Shown here in pieces: positions 1-7,626 of a stretch of 64,000 nucleotides of DNA. Under the pieces are notes generated by a model. It saw nothing but the letters and a program-made list of their open reading frames with translations. It made no database searches and was not told the origin of the DNA. This stretch comes from Pelagibius sp050043265 (GTDB lineage: Bacteria; Pseudomonadota; Alphaproteobacteria; Kiloniellales; Kiloniellaceae): contig JBHJIR010000005.1 in the NCBI GenBank assembly GCA_050043265.1, positions 1 to 64,000 of the forward strand. Direction: 5' to 3'. A program made the position numbers and the translations under genes. Positions within the stretch are counted from its first letter, which is position 1. Each line of letters begins with the position of its first letter.

Positions 1-640
1 CGGCGTAGACTACTTAACGCAAGGCTGTTCGGTCATCTCCGCGATGGGCCCCGACATCTACCTCTGCTCGCTCTACAAGACCTACGGACCTCACCAGGGC
101 CTCATGGTGGTGAAGAAGGACCTTGCGAAGCGGCTGCCGAACCAGGCCCATTTCTTCAACGCCGGTAGCGTCCTGAAGCGCCTGACGCCGGCCGGGCCGG
201 ACCACGCCCAGATCGCCGCCTCCGACGGCATCGCCGACTACTTCAACGCGCTGCACGATCATCACTTCACGGAAGGAGCGGACGCCGCCGAGCGTGGCCG
301 CCGGGTGCACCGACTGATGGAAGCGCAGGAAAAGCGGCTGCTGGCGCCGCTGCTGGACTATCTGCGCCAGCGCAATGACCTGCGCGTGCTGGGCCCGACC
401 GACGCGGCCGAGCGCGCGCCCACCGTCGCAATCCATCCGAAGAACAAACCGGCCGAGGCTGTCCTGGAGAACCTGACCGCACGCGGCATCGCCGCCGGGG
501 CCAGTCACTTCTACGCCTACCGTCTGGTACAGGCCTTGGGGCCGGACCCCGAGGCCGGCGTCCTGCGCCTCTCCTTCACGCACTACACATCGCCGGAAGA
601 AATCGACAAGCTGGTCAAGGCGCTGGACGCCTCTCTCTAG
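1..640 (+). CDS. Aminotransferase class V (cysteine desulfurase-like), 3' part
   Basis: The gene enters from the left edge; the open frame begins at base 2, so only the C-terminal ~212 residues are present. The class V PLP-enzyme signature is visible at the start: the SLYKTYGPHQG segment carries the lysine expected to bind pyridoxal phosphate. The large-to-small domain transition follows (NAGSVLKRLTPAGPDHAQ). The C-terminal domain ends in FTHYTSPEEIDKLVKAL, typical of this fold. Members transfer or release sulfur or amino groups. The KTYGPHQG variant belongs to the subfamily annotated 'cysteine desulfurase-like', which is not a housekeeping IscS or SufS, so the substrate is unknown. It faces the next gene convergently. 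Confidence 0.85.
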   Translation, partial: GVDYLTQGCSVISAMGPDIYLCSLYKTYGPHQGLMVVKKDLAKRLPNQAHFFNAGSVLKRLTPAGPDHAQIAASDGIADYFNALHDHHFTEGADAAERGRRVHRLMEAQEKRLLAPLLDYLRQRNDLRVLGPTDAAERAPTVAIHPKNKPAEAVLENLTARGIAAGASHFYAYRLVQALGPDPEAGVLRLSFTHYTSPEEIDKLVKALDASL

Positions 641-666
641 CAGCCCGCCCTCCGCCCAAATAGTTA

Positions 667-688
667 CGGCGGCTCCGAGGAACCGCCG
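667..688. terminator. Candidate bidirectional terminator hairpin
   Basis: CGGCGG at 667-672 pairs with CCGCCG at 683-688 around a short partly paired loop. It lies in the 84-base gap between two convergent genes, where a terminator is expected. There is no clear T-run on either side, so the call rests on the stem and its position. Confidence 0.3.
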
Positions 689-724
689 CCTTGCAGATCG
701 GGACTTTCCGGCGCAGTCCGGAAA

Positions 725-1144
725 TCAGCCGTTCTGCTGCCAAAGAATGTAGAGAAGGACCACGGTTCCCAGCACGACCCAGGGCACCCAGCTCGGCGCG
801 GTTTTATTCGACGTCGCGCCCTCGGAATTATCGCCTTGGGAGGGCTTCGCCGAAGACGTGCCGCGCTTCGGCAGGAAGCTTACCAGGCGAGCGGCGATGG
901 CCCGCAGGTCCTTGGCTTTCCAGTCACCCTCGGGCAACCCGGAAATCGTCTCCGTCAGGGCGGAGGTCGCCGCTTCCTTGGTCAGGCCGGACAGGCGGGC
1001 CGCCTCGGCCCAGGGATCCAGCCCCAGCCGGGCCATCGCCGAGAGCACCGTAAGCGACAGGCCGCTTTTCTCCTCGCCGACAAAGGCGAAAAGGAAGTCG
1101 TTAAATTCGGAGTGAGCGAGCGAATATTCCGGGCGCAGGGTCAC
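725..1144 (-). CDS. Hypothetical tail-anchored membrane protein
   Basis: A 139-residue protein of unknown function. The start is GTG at 1144, preceded by a good AAGGAG site seven bases upstream. Residues ~1-90 are soluble and helical-looking (DFLFAFVGEEKSGLSLTVLS...DPWAEAARLSGL). A Ser/Gly/Lys-rich linker follows, then one hydrophobic helix near the C terminus (WVPWVVLGTVVLLYILW) with only three residues after it, the arrangement of a tail-anchored inner-membrane protein. It faces the aminotransferase and no partner is evident. I recognise no family. Codon bias and the ribosome site support it being real. Confidence 0.6.
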   Translation of the reverse strand: MTLRPEYSLAHSEFNDFLFAFVGEEKSGLSLTVLSAMARLGLDPWAEAARLSGLTKEAATSALTETISGLPEGDWKAKDLRAIAARLVSFLPKRGTSSAKPSQGDNSEGATSNKTAPSWVPWVVLGTVVLLYILWQQNG

Positions 1145-1509
1145 GTCACGTCTCCTTCATCGCGGGCTACGTAATGCCCGGCGGGCGGCATCAAAAGGAC
1201 GGCGCCGCCTCGATCATTTCTCTCATCGATCATGGGTTCTTCTTATGCTTGGGCGGAGATCATGCTCTACCGAGGCATACATGGCTATTTTATTTGTAAT
1301 AACAACGATTATTTCCTCGATACAGACGCGATCATTCGACGCGGGCGCCTTTTTATTTGGAGAAATTCCAGCCCCCACAAGCGGGTGGCTGACCTGTCCC
1401 CAAACCGGCCAGCTTGGAAGCCGGGCCCCGACAGTGAACCTTTGCGCAAGGGTCATCGACCCATGGACGCCGCCCGACAACAGGGACCCAATTGAGAAAG
1501 GCCCAATCG
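1145..1509. other. Non-coding stretch with AT-rich core and repeated GATCAT
   Basis: This 365-base divergent gap probably carries promoters for both neighbours. About 1275-1330 is markedly AT-rich compared with the rest of the window. The self-complementary hexamer GATCAT occurs four times (1212, 1228, 1258 and 1330), which could mark a regulator-binding region but may be chance. I could not settle on a convincing -35/-10 pair. Confidence 0.4.
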
Positions 1510-1926
1510 ATGAACCTGAAAAATCTGTTCTCCACCGCCATCGTCTGCGCGCTGCTGGCGCTCTCGCACAGCGGCCACGCCAAAGGCCCAGACGCCAACA
1601 CCCTTATGCAGGCGCCGGAGCCGGCCGTTGCCGCATCGGTCCAAGCGAAAGAACCCGGCACCCTGACCGTTGCCCAGGTCCAACAGCTCCAGAAACGCGT
1701 CATCAAGGGCCCGGCCAAGCCGGCCGGACCGGGCACATCGGCACAGTCGTTCAAGGCGACCCCAGGCGGTCCGCAGGAGTTCGATGCCTGCTGCACCAGC
1801 TGCGGCCCGGGCGGCTGCACCGGCTGCAACTCCGGCCCCAACGGCTTGAACTGCGGCATCGGCCTCATCGCCGCCGACTGCCAGGTGGTCGAGGACAAGG
1901 TGACCTGCGTGAAGAAAGACGAGTAG
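1510..1926 (+). CDS. Secreted cysteine-rich protein, unknown function
   Basis: A 138-residue protein starting at ATG 1510. The reading frame opens slightly upstream, but the signal peptide begins at this methionine: basic N terminus MNLKNLF, hydrophobic core, and a likely cleavage after SGHA near residue 24. The middle is rich in Ala/Pro/Lys. The last ~45 residues hold eight cysteines in a Gly-rich context (DACCTSCGPGGCTGCNSG, then single Cys near LNC, ADC and VTC). Eight Cys in an exported protein suggests four disulfides or metal binding, which is inference. It stands alone, with a terminator-like hairpin 38 bases downstream. I do not recognise the family. Confidence 0.7.
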   Translation: MNLKNLFSTAIVCALLALSHSGHAKGPDANTLMQAPEPAVAASVQAKEPGTLTVAQVQQLQKRVIKGPAKPAGPGTSAQSFKATPGGPQEFDACCTSCGPGGCTGCNSGPNGLNCGIGLIAADCQVVEDKVTCVKKDE

Positions 1927-1963
1927 CCGTCCCGGTCCTTGCTGTCGAGCACGGCAAAAGAAG

Positions 1964-1991
1964 AAGGGGAGCGCCTCGCGGCACTCCCCTT
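1964..1991. terminator. Bidirectional intrinsic terminator
   Basis: AAGGGGAG (1964-1971) pairs with CTCCCCTT (1984-1991) around a 12-base GC-rich loop. It sits between two convergent genes. On the minus strand the stem is followed by a T-rich tract (TTCTTCTTTTG), so it should stop the long pyrimidine operon as well as the cysteine-rich gene. Confidence 0.65.
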
Positions 1992-2051
1992 CCCCAGAAC
2001 CTCAACCGGCTTTGTTCAGCCGTCTTTCTTAGCCTGCTTACCTGCCCCCAC

Positions 2052-3059
2052 TCACATTCCTTGGGCCTTGTCCCAGACCGCGTGGGTCCAGGCGCCTTCG
2101 GGCTTCTTGGTGATGACCGGCGTCGACTCGTTGGACAGCAGGGTGTCGACCGTGCGCTCGTAGTCGGCCGGGTCCAGGTAGCCGAGCTTCTCGGTGCCGA
2201 GCAGCTTGGCGATCTCGCCCATCATGCGCTTCTGGTGCTTTTCCGTCTGGGCGCCGGTGGCGTCATTCTCCAGCACGATCTCCGCCGCCTCGTCCGGATG
2301 TTCCCGGGCGTAGTCCCAGCCCTGCATGGAGGCCTTCACGAAGCGCGCCATCTTGTCGACGAACTTGGGATCCCCCAGCTTGTCCTCCAGCACGTAGAGG
2401 CCGTCTTCCAGGGGCGCGACGCCCTGGTCCTCGTACTTGTACACGATGAGGTCCGACTCCGGCAGGCCGGCGTCGATGATCTGCCAGTACTCGTTGTAGG
2501 TCATGGTGGAGACGCAGGCCGCCTGCTTCTGCAGGATCGGATCGACGTTGAAGCCCTGCTTCAGCACCGTCACGCCCTTGTCGCCGCCATCGGTCGGAAT
2601 GTCGAGCTTGGCCATCCACGACAGGAAGGGATACTCGTTGCCGAAGAACCAGACGCCCAGGGTGTGGCCCGGGAAGTCCTCGGGCGAGGTAATGCCGCTG
2701 TCTTTGCGGCAGGTCAGCATCATGCCCGACTTCTCGAAGACCTGGGCGATGTTGACCAGGGCCACACCCTTCTCGCGCGATGCCAGGGCCGAGGGCATCC
2801 AGTCGATGATGACGTCGGCCCCGCCGCCGGCGATCACCTGCGGCGGCGCGATATCCGGGCCGCCCGGCTTGATGGTGACGTCCAGCCCGGCGTCCTTGTA
2901 GAAGCCTTTGTCCTGGGCCACGTAGTAGCCGGCGAACTGGGCCTGGGTGACCCACTTCAGCTGAATCGTCACGGCGACAGCCGCCGCGGCGCTGCCGGCG
3001 GCGAGCAGCAGCCCCGCCCCGGCCGCCGCGCCCAGCGCCTTGGAATAGAACTTATTCAT
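2052..3059 (-). CDS. ABC transporter substrate-binding protein, NMT1/THI5-like (pyrimidine operon)
   Basis: A 335-residue periplasmic binding protein and the last gene of the pyrimidine operon. Residues 1-26 form a signal peptide ending in Ala repeats (AGSAAAA). The NMT1/THI5-like domain follows: IQLKWVTQAQFAGYYVAQDKG is the typical first strand and helix of ligand-binding proteins for hydroxymethylpyrimidine-like compounds, then GPDIAPPQVIAGGGADV. The two upstream permeases and the ATPase complete an importer. From the enzymes in the same operon I infer that the ligand is uracil, thymine or a dihydropyrimidine/ureido intermediate. The family also serves taurine, nitrate and riboflavin precursors, so the ligand is not fixed by sequence. 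Confidence 0.88.
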   Translation of the reverse strand: MNKFYSKALGAAAGAGLLLAAGSAAAAVAVTIQLKWVTQAQFAGYYVAQDKGFYKDAGLDVTIKPGGPDIAPPQVIAGGGADVIIDWMPSALASREKGVALVNIAQVFEKSGMMLTCRKDSGITSPEDFPGHTLGVWFFGNEYPFLSWMAKLDIPTDGGDKGVTVLKQGFNVDPILQKQAACVSTMTYNEYWQIIDAGLPESDLIVYKYEDQGVAPLEDGLYVLEDKLGDPKFVDKMARFVKASMQGWDYAREHPDEAAEIVLENDATGAQTEKHQKRMMGEIAKLLGTEKLGYLDPADYERTVDTLLSNESTPVITKKPEGAWTHAVWDKAQGM

Positions 3060-3111
3060 CTAGCCTCTCCTCTTCTTGTGAAGGTTCATTTTATTTCCTC
3101 GGGCTCCGCGC

Positions 3112-4341
3112 TCACTGCCGGTAGGACGGATGCCAGAACGTGGTGGCCCGCTCGCCCAGCGCCAGCAGGCCGTAGAACAGGGAACCGGCGACCGCGGCGA
3201 CGGCGATGGTCGCCCAGACCATCTCCACGTTCATGCGGCCGATCTCGGTCGAGATCCTGAAGCCCATGCCGACGGTCGGCGTCCCGAAGAATTCGGCCAC
3301 GATGGCGCCGATCAGCGCAAGGGTGGAGTTGATCTTGAGGGCATTGAAGATGAACGGCAGCGCATTGGGCAGCCGCACACTCAAGAGCGTTTGCCAGTAA
3401 TTCGCCGCGTAGCTGCGCATGAGATCGCGCTCCATGGCCTGGGTGGCATGCAGGCCTGCGATGGTATTCACCAGCATGGGGAAGAAGGTCATGATGACCA
3501 CCACGGCTGCCTTGGACTGCCAGTCGAAGCCGAACCACATGACCATGATCGGGGCCACGCCGACGATCGGCAGCGCCGAGACGAAGTTGCCGAGCGGCAG
3601 CAGGCCGCGCTGCAGGAAGGGCACCCGGTCGACCAGCAGCGCCACCAGGAAGCCACTGCCGCAACCGAGGGCATAACCGGACAGCACCGACTTCAGGAAG
3701 GTCTGATAGAAATCCGCCCAGAGGGTGCCGGTCGAAGCCATGAACACCGTGGCGATCTGCACCGGCGACGGCAGCAGCACCGAGGGCACGCCGAAGCCGG
3801 TGACCAGCACCTGCCAGAGATACAGCAGCCAGGCCCCGAACAGCGCCGGCACCAGCAGGCCGAGTGCACGCGACGCGCCGCGCTGGGAAGCGGCCTCCGA
3901 CAGCAGCGAGAGCGCGCGCCACACCAGGAAACCGAGACCGACAACATAGAGCCAGACGCCGAGGGCGGCAGGCCCGATCGGCGCAGATAGAGACTCCAGA
4001 TCCACAAGCTCGATAAGAGCCGTGATGGGACGCGCGACGGCAATGAGCGCCGGCAAGGTTCCAAGAAGTGCCGCCAGCGTAAGCATGACGGAGGCTGCGA
4101 AGACCTTCGGTTGGCGCCAAAGATAGGCCAAGATCAGCAGGAAGGCGGCAAAAGCAGGCAAAGTCCATTCGCCGCCGCCGTTTACCGGATCGAACCAACC
4201 GGTCAGTTCCCGCTCCTGACCGTCGTAGAAAGTCATAGATCCTATGGGCAACAGCAAGGCCACCAGGGTGCAGCTAACATAGATCAGGCAACAAAGATCG
4301 ATCCTTGCCGCCCACTTTGGGCGCCGACTCGTCGCACTCAT
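3112..4341 (-). CDS. ABC transporter permease (SsuC/TauC-type), distal
   Basis: A 409-residue inner-membrane permease. I chose the ATG at 4341 because it overlaps the stop of the upstream permease by four bases (ATGA), which indicates translational coupling. The N-terminal ~170 residues hold about four extra membrane segments not found in minimal permeases. The C-terminal ~240 residues are the BPD_transp_1 domain, with the EAA-type cytoplasmic loop near MERDLMRSYAANYWQTLLSVRLP. It pairs with the permease at 4338-5264 as a heterodimer energised by the ATPase at 5254-6093. Substrate is inferred to be a pyrimidine-related compound. Confidence 0.85.
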   Translation of the reverse strand: MSATSRRPKWAARIDLCCLIYVSCTLVALLLPIGSMTFYDGQERELTGWFDPVNGGGEWTLPAFAAFLLILAYLWRQPKVFAASVMLTLAALLGTLPALIAVARPITALIELVDLESLSAPIGPAALGVWLYVVGLGFLVWRALSLLSEAASQRGASRALGLLVPALFGAWLLYLWQVLVTGFGVPSVLLPSPVQIATVFMASTGTLWADFYQTFLKSVLSGYALGCGSGFLVALLVDRVPFLQRGLLPLGNFVSALPIVGVAPIMVMWFGFDWQSKAAVVVIMTFFPMLVNTIAGLHATQAMERDLMRSYAANYWQTLLSVRLPNALPFIFNALKINSTLALIGAIVAEFFGTPTVGMGFRISTEIGRMNVEMVWATIAVAAVAGSLFYGLLALGERATTFWHPSYRQ

Positions 4342-5264
4342 GGCCGCGCCCCCATGCGTCGTGCGGCCAGCCGCTCCAGGCCACCCATGGCGGCGACCAG
4401 CAGGCCGGCCAGGACCGCCGCGACAATCAGCGCCGCCCAGATCTGAACCGTCTGGCCGTAGTAGGAGCCGACCAGCAGCCGCGCGCCGATCCCCGCCTGG
4501 GCACCGGTCGGCAGTTCGCCGACGATGGCGCCGACCAGGGAGATAGCGATGGCGACCTTCAGGCTGGCAAAGAGGAACGGCAGCGAGGTCGGCCAGCGCA
4601 GCTTGCGGAACACCTGGCCGGTGCTGGCGCTGTAGGTGCGCATCAGGTCCATCTGCAGCGGGTCCGGCGCGCGCAGGCCCTTGACCATGCCGATGGTCAC
4701 CGGGAAGAAGCAGAGGTACATGGAGATCAGCGCCTTGGGCACCAGGCCGGTGAAGCCGATGTTGCCCAGCACCACGATGATCATCGGCGCGATGGCGAGG
4801 ATCGGGATGGTCTGCGAGGCGATGACCCAGGGCAGCAGGCTGCGGTCCAGGGTCTTCACGTGGACGATGCCGACCGCCAGCACGACACCCAGCACCGTGC
4901 CCATAACGAAGCCGAGCAGCGTCGAGGAGAGCGTCACCCAGGCGTGGTAGACCAGGCTGCGTTTGGGGGTGATCTTGGTGCCGAGGACGGACTTGTCGAG
5001 TTCGGCCGCCACCTGGTGCGGCGCCGGTAGGATCGGGCGCTCCATCGCCATGGCGTCGCCGGCAAGCTGTGAGAACGTCCAGTCGACGTCGCGGCGCTCG
5101 TAACCGTCGATCAGGACCGGGGCACTCAGCCAGACGGCGCCGAGATACCACAGAACGAGAAGGACGAGGCAGACGACCGCCAAGGGACCGCTGCGGCCTG
5201 CAAAGGCGCGGGACAGCAGTCCGCGCGTCGGGATTTGAGGCGAAGCCAGCGCCTCAGTCGTCAT
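4338..5264 (-). CDS. ABC transporter permease (SsuC/TauC-type), proximal
   Basis: A 308-residue inner-membrane permease. I chose ATG 5264 (MTTEALASPQ) because it lies inside the last codons of the ATPase gene (11-base overlap), and upstream in-frame sequence looks like antisense of the ATPase. One N-terminal membrane helix (LAVVCLVLLVLWYLGAVWL) is followed by a periplasmic loop and a BPD_transp_1 domain with the coupling loop around DLMRTYSASTGQVFRKLRWP. It is the second membrane subunit of the importer; compared with the distal permease it lacks the extra N-terminal helices. Confidence 0.86.
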   Translation of the reverse strand: MTTEALASPQIPTRGLLSRAFAGRSGPLAVVCLVLLVLWYLGAVWLSAPVLIDGYERRDVDWTFSQLAGDAMAMERPILPAPHQVAAELDKSVLGTKITPKRSLVYHAWVTLSSTLLGFVMGTVLGVVLAVGIVHVKTLDRSLLPWVIASQTIPILAIAPMIIVVLGNIGFTGLVPKALISMYLCFFPVTIGMVKGLRAPDPLQMDLMRTYSASTGQVFRKLRWPTSLPFLFASLKVAIAISLVGAIVGELPTGAQAGIGARLLVGSYYGQTVQIWAALIVAAVLAGLLVAAMGGLERLAARRMGARP

Positions 5265-6093
5265 AGCTGTGACCCGCGCGCAGGCCCTCGCGCACCCGGT
5301 GGGCGATCCCCGCGAAGTCCTGGCTCTCGCGGATATCCAGGGTGCGGTCGCGCGGCAACTGGCAGTCGATGACATCGATGATGCGGCCCGGACGCGGCGA
5401 CATGACGACGATCTTGGACGACAGGAACACCGCTTCGGGGATCGAGTGGGTGACGAAGACCACCGTCTTGCCGGTGCGCTCCCACAGCCGCAGCAGCTGT
5501 TCGTTCAGATGATCGCGGGTGATCTCGTCGAGGGCGCCGAAAGGCTCGTCCATCAGCAGCAGGTCGGGTTCGAAGCTGAGGGCGCGGGCGATGGAGACGC
5601 GCTGCTGCATGCCGCCGGAAAGCTGCCAGGGAAATTTCTTCTCGAAGCCCTTCAGGTTTACCAGGTCGAGGTAGCGCGCCGCTCTCTCTTTTCGCTCTGA
5701 CGAGCTGAGGCCCATGATCTCCAGCGGCAGCATCACGTTGCGCTCCACCGTGCGCCAGGGATAGAGCGCCGGGGCCTGGAACACGTAGCCGTAGGCCCGG
5801 GCGAGACGCGCGGCCTCCGGCGTGACGCCGTTCACCGAAATCCTGCCCGCCGTCTGCCGCTCCAGGTCGGCGATGACCCGCAGCAGGGTGGTCTTGCCGC
5901 AGCCCGAAGGGCCGATGAAGGAGACGAAGTCCCCGGCCTCGACGGTCAGGTTCACCTCGGAGAGGGCATAGACCGGACCGTCGGCCGTCTCGAAGGTCAG
6001 CGAAAGATCGTCAACCTCGATAACAGCATTTCCGGCCTCGCCCGCCGGCGCCTGAGCCGCCCGTTCCCGCTGCATCGCCGCCTCGACCGCCAT
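5254..6093 (-). CDS. ABC transporter ATP-binding protein (SsuB/TauB-type)
   Basis: A 279-residue ATPase of the NMT1-type importer. Visible motifs in order: Walker A GPSGCGKTT near residue 64, Q-loop in YGYVFQAPALYPWRTV, signature LSGGMQQR, Walker B LLLMDEPFGALD and the H-loop in VTHSIPEAVFLS. I take ATG 6093 as the start because GAGG lies nine bases upstream; a GTG at 6102 is possible. The first ~25 residues before the domain are poorly conserved. The gene lies 276 bases downstream of the ureidopropionase gene, with a palindromic repeat in the gap, and overlaps the next permease by 11 bases. Confidence 0.9.
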   Translation of the reverse strand: MAVEAAMQRERAAQAPAGEAGNAVIEVDDLSLTFETADGPVYALSEVNLTVEAGDFVSFIGPSGCGKTTLLRVIADLERQTAGRISVNGVTPEAARLARAYGYVFQAPALYPWRTVERNVMLPLEIMGLSSSERKERAARYLDLVNLKGFEKKFPWQLSGGMQQRVSIARALSFEPDLLLMDEPFGALDEITRDHLNEQLLRLWERTGKTVVFVTHSIPEAVFLSSKIVVMSPRPGRIIDVIDCQLPRDRTLDIRESQDFAGIAHRVREGLRAGHSYDD

Positions 6094-6213
6094 GCCTAGC
6101 ACCTCACCAGGCAGGACAGGACATTCAAGCGGCCCTTACAGCCGGCGCGACGAAAGGCCCTCGCCGCCCCAGGATCGCGGGTTGTCACTAAAGTCCTCGC
6201 CACAATCGCCACA

Positions 6214-6328
6214 GTCGTCCCGGCACTTGTTGCCGGGACCCATTGCCCGCGCCGTCTCGACTGAACCTTCCGACGCCTGCGCACGGCATCGACGCCAATG
6301 GGTCCCGGGGTCAAGCCCCGGGACGACA
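6214..6328. repeat. Compound palindromic (REP/BIME-like) element, copy 1
   Basis: Two hairpins face each other across ~55 bases. The left one is GTCCCGGC-acttgtt-GCCGGGAC, preceded by TCGT and followed by CCCAT. The right one is GTCCCGGGG-tcaa-GCCCCGGGAC, preceded by ATGG and followed by GACAG. The same pair occurs at 8974-9093 in reverse-complement order. Such GTCCCGG hairpins are a common dispersed repeat in alphaproteobacterial intergenic DNA. It lies within an operon, so it may also shape mRNA processing or stability (inference). Confidence 0.85.
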
Positions 6329-6369
6329 GCGGTGTCTGTAAATGAGTGCCGCAAAGCGCAGGACGGCGG

Positions 6370-7617
6370 TCAGGCACTGGCCCGCTCCAGCATGGCGTAC
6401 ATCAGCACGTTGCAGCCGGCGGCGAGATCCTCGGGCGTCGCGCTTTCGACCTCGTTGTGGCTGATGCCGTCCTCGCAGGGCACGAAGATCATGGCGGTCG
6501 GCGCCACCCGGCTGATGTAGCAGGCATCGTGGCCGGCGCCCGAGACGATCTCCATATTGTCGTAGCCGGCCGCCGTCGCCGCGCCCTTCACGGCACCGAC
6601 GCAGTCCTTGTCGAAGGAGATCGGCGGCGAATACCAGATCATGTTCAGGTCCGCCTCGATCTTCGCCGGCTCGCAGATCTCCGTGATGGCGGCGCGCAGC
6701 TCGGCTTCCATCTGGCTGAGGGTCTCGTCCTCCGGATGGCGGAAATCGATGGTCAGGAAGACGCTGCCCGGGATGGTGTTCCGCGAGTTGGGGCTGACCT
6801 GCATCATCCCCACGGTGCTGACCGCGTAGGGCGGATGCGCCAGGGCGATCTCGTTGGCCCGGGTCACCACCTTGGAGGCCGCCAGCAGGGCGTCGCGGCG
6901 GCGGTTCATCGGCGTGGTGCCGGCGTGGGATTCGGAGCCGGTGAGCGTCAGCTCGAACCAGCGCTGGCCCTGGGCGCCGGTCACGACGCCGATGGTTTTC
7001 TTCTCCGCCTCCAGGATCGGCCCCTGCTCGATGTGGGCCTCGAAGAAGGCGCGGATCGGGTGGTCGCCCGGAGTCTGGTCGCCCAGGTAGCCGATGCGCT
7101 GCAGCTCGTCACCGATGGTCTTGCCGTCGACGTCCTTGCGCGAGTGGCCGTAGTCCAGATCGAAGACACCGGCGAAGACACCCGAGGCGATCATCGCGGG
7201 GGCGAAGCGAGCGCCCTCCTCATTGGTCCACACCGCGACCTCCACCGGGGCCGCCGTCTCGATATCGTTGTCGTTCAGGGTGCGGATGACCTCCAGCCCG
7301 GCCAGCACGCCGAACACCCCGTCGAACTTGCCGCCGGTCGGCTGGGTGTCGAGGTGGCTGCCGGTGGTGACCGGCGGCAGCGACGGGTCGGTGCCGGGGC
7401 GCCGGGCGAAGATGTTGCCCATCTTGTCGACGGCGATCGAGCAGCCGGCATCCTGGCACCAACGCACGAAGAGATCGCGGCCCTCACGGTCGAAATCGCT
7501 GAGCGCCAGGCGGCAGTTGCCGCCGGCCACGCCCGGGCCGCTCTTCGCCATCTCCATCAGGCTGTCCCACAGCCGGTCGCCGTTGACCTTCAGATTCTTC
7601 GGATTCATGCCGTCCAT
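6370..7617 (-). CDS. Beta-ureidopropionase / N-carbamoyl amidohydrolase (M20 Zn-dependent hydrolase)
   Basis: A 415-residue enzyme of the M20/HydB-AllC family, which hydrolyses N-carbamoyl amino compounds to the amine, CO2 and ammonia. In this operon it should act on N-carbamoyl-beta-alanine, the third step of reductive pyrimidine degradation. Metal ligands of the family are visible: His in TGSHLDT, Asp in GGKFDGVFG, Glu pair in WTNEEGARF, His in FEAHIEQGP and a late His in GISHNE. The dimerisation lid starts near GSESHAGTTPM. ATG 7617 has an AGGGG site six bases upstream, and the gene starts nine bases after preA. Allantoate or hydantoin-derived substrates are alternatives, but the neighbours favour pyrimidine breakdown. 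Confidence 0.88.
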   Translation of the reverse strand: MDGMNPKNLKVNGDRLWDSLMEMAKSGPGVAGGNCRLALSDFDREGRDLFVRWCQDAGCSIAVDKMGNIFARRPGTDPSLPPVTTGSHLDTQPTGGKFDGVFGVLAGLEVIRTLNDNDIETAAPVEVAVWTNEEGARFAPAMIASGVFAGVFDLDYGHSRKDVDGKTIGDELQRIGYLGDQTPGDHPIRAFFEAHIEQGPILEAEKKTIGVVTGAQGQRWFELTLTGSESHAGTTPMNRRRDALLAASKVVTRANEIALAHPPYAVSTVGMMQVSPNSRNTIPGSVFLTIDFRHPEDETLSQMEAELRAAITEICEPAKIEADLNMIWYSPPISFDKDCVGAVKGAATAAGYDNMEIVSGAGHDACYISRVAPTAMIFVPCEDGISHNEVESATPEDLAAGCNVLMYAMLERASA

Positions 7618-7626
7618 TGTCAGCCC

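Noticed and set aside
3112..5151. A single 679-residue fused permease
   Set aside because: The N-terminal part of that frame is an Arg/Gly-rich shadow of the upstream permease; a proper start with ATGA coupling exists at 4341.
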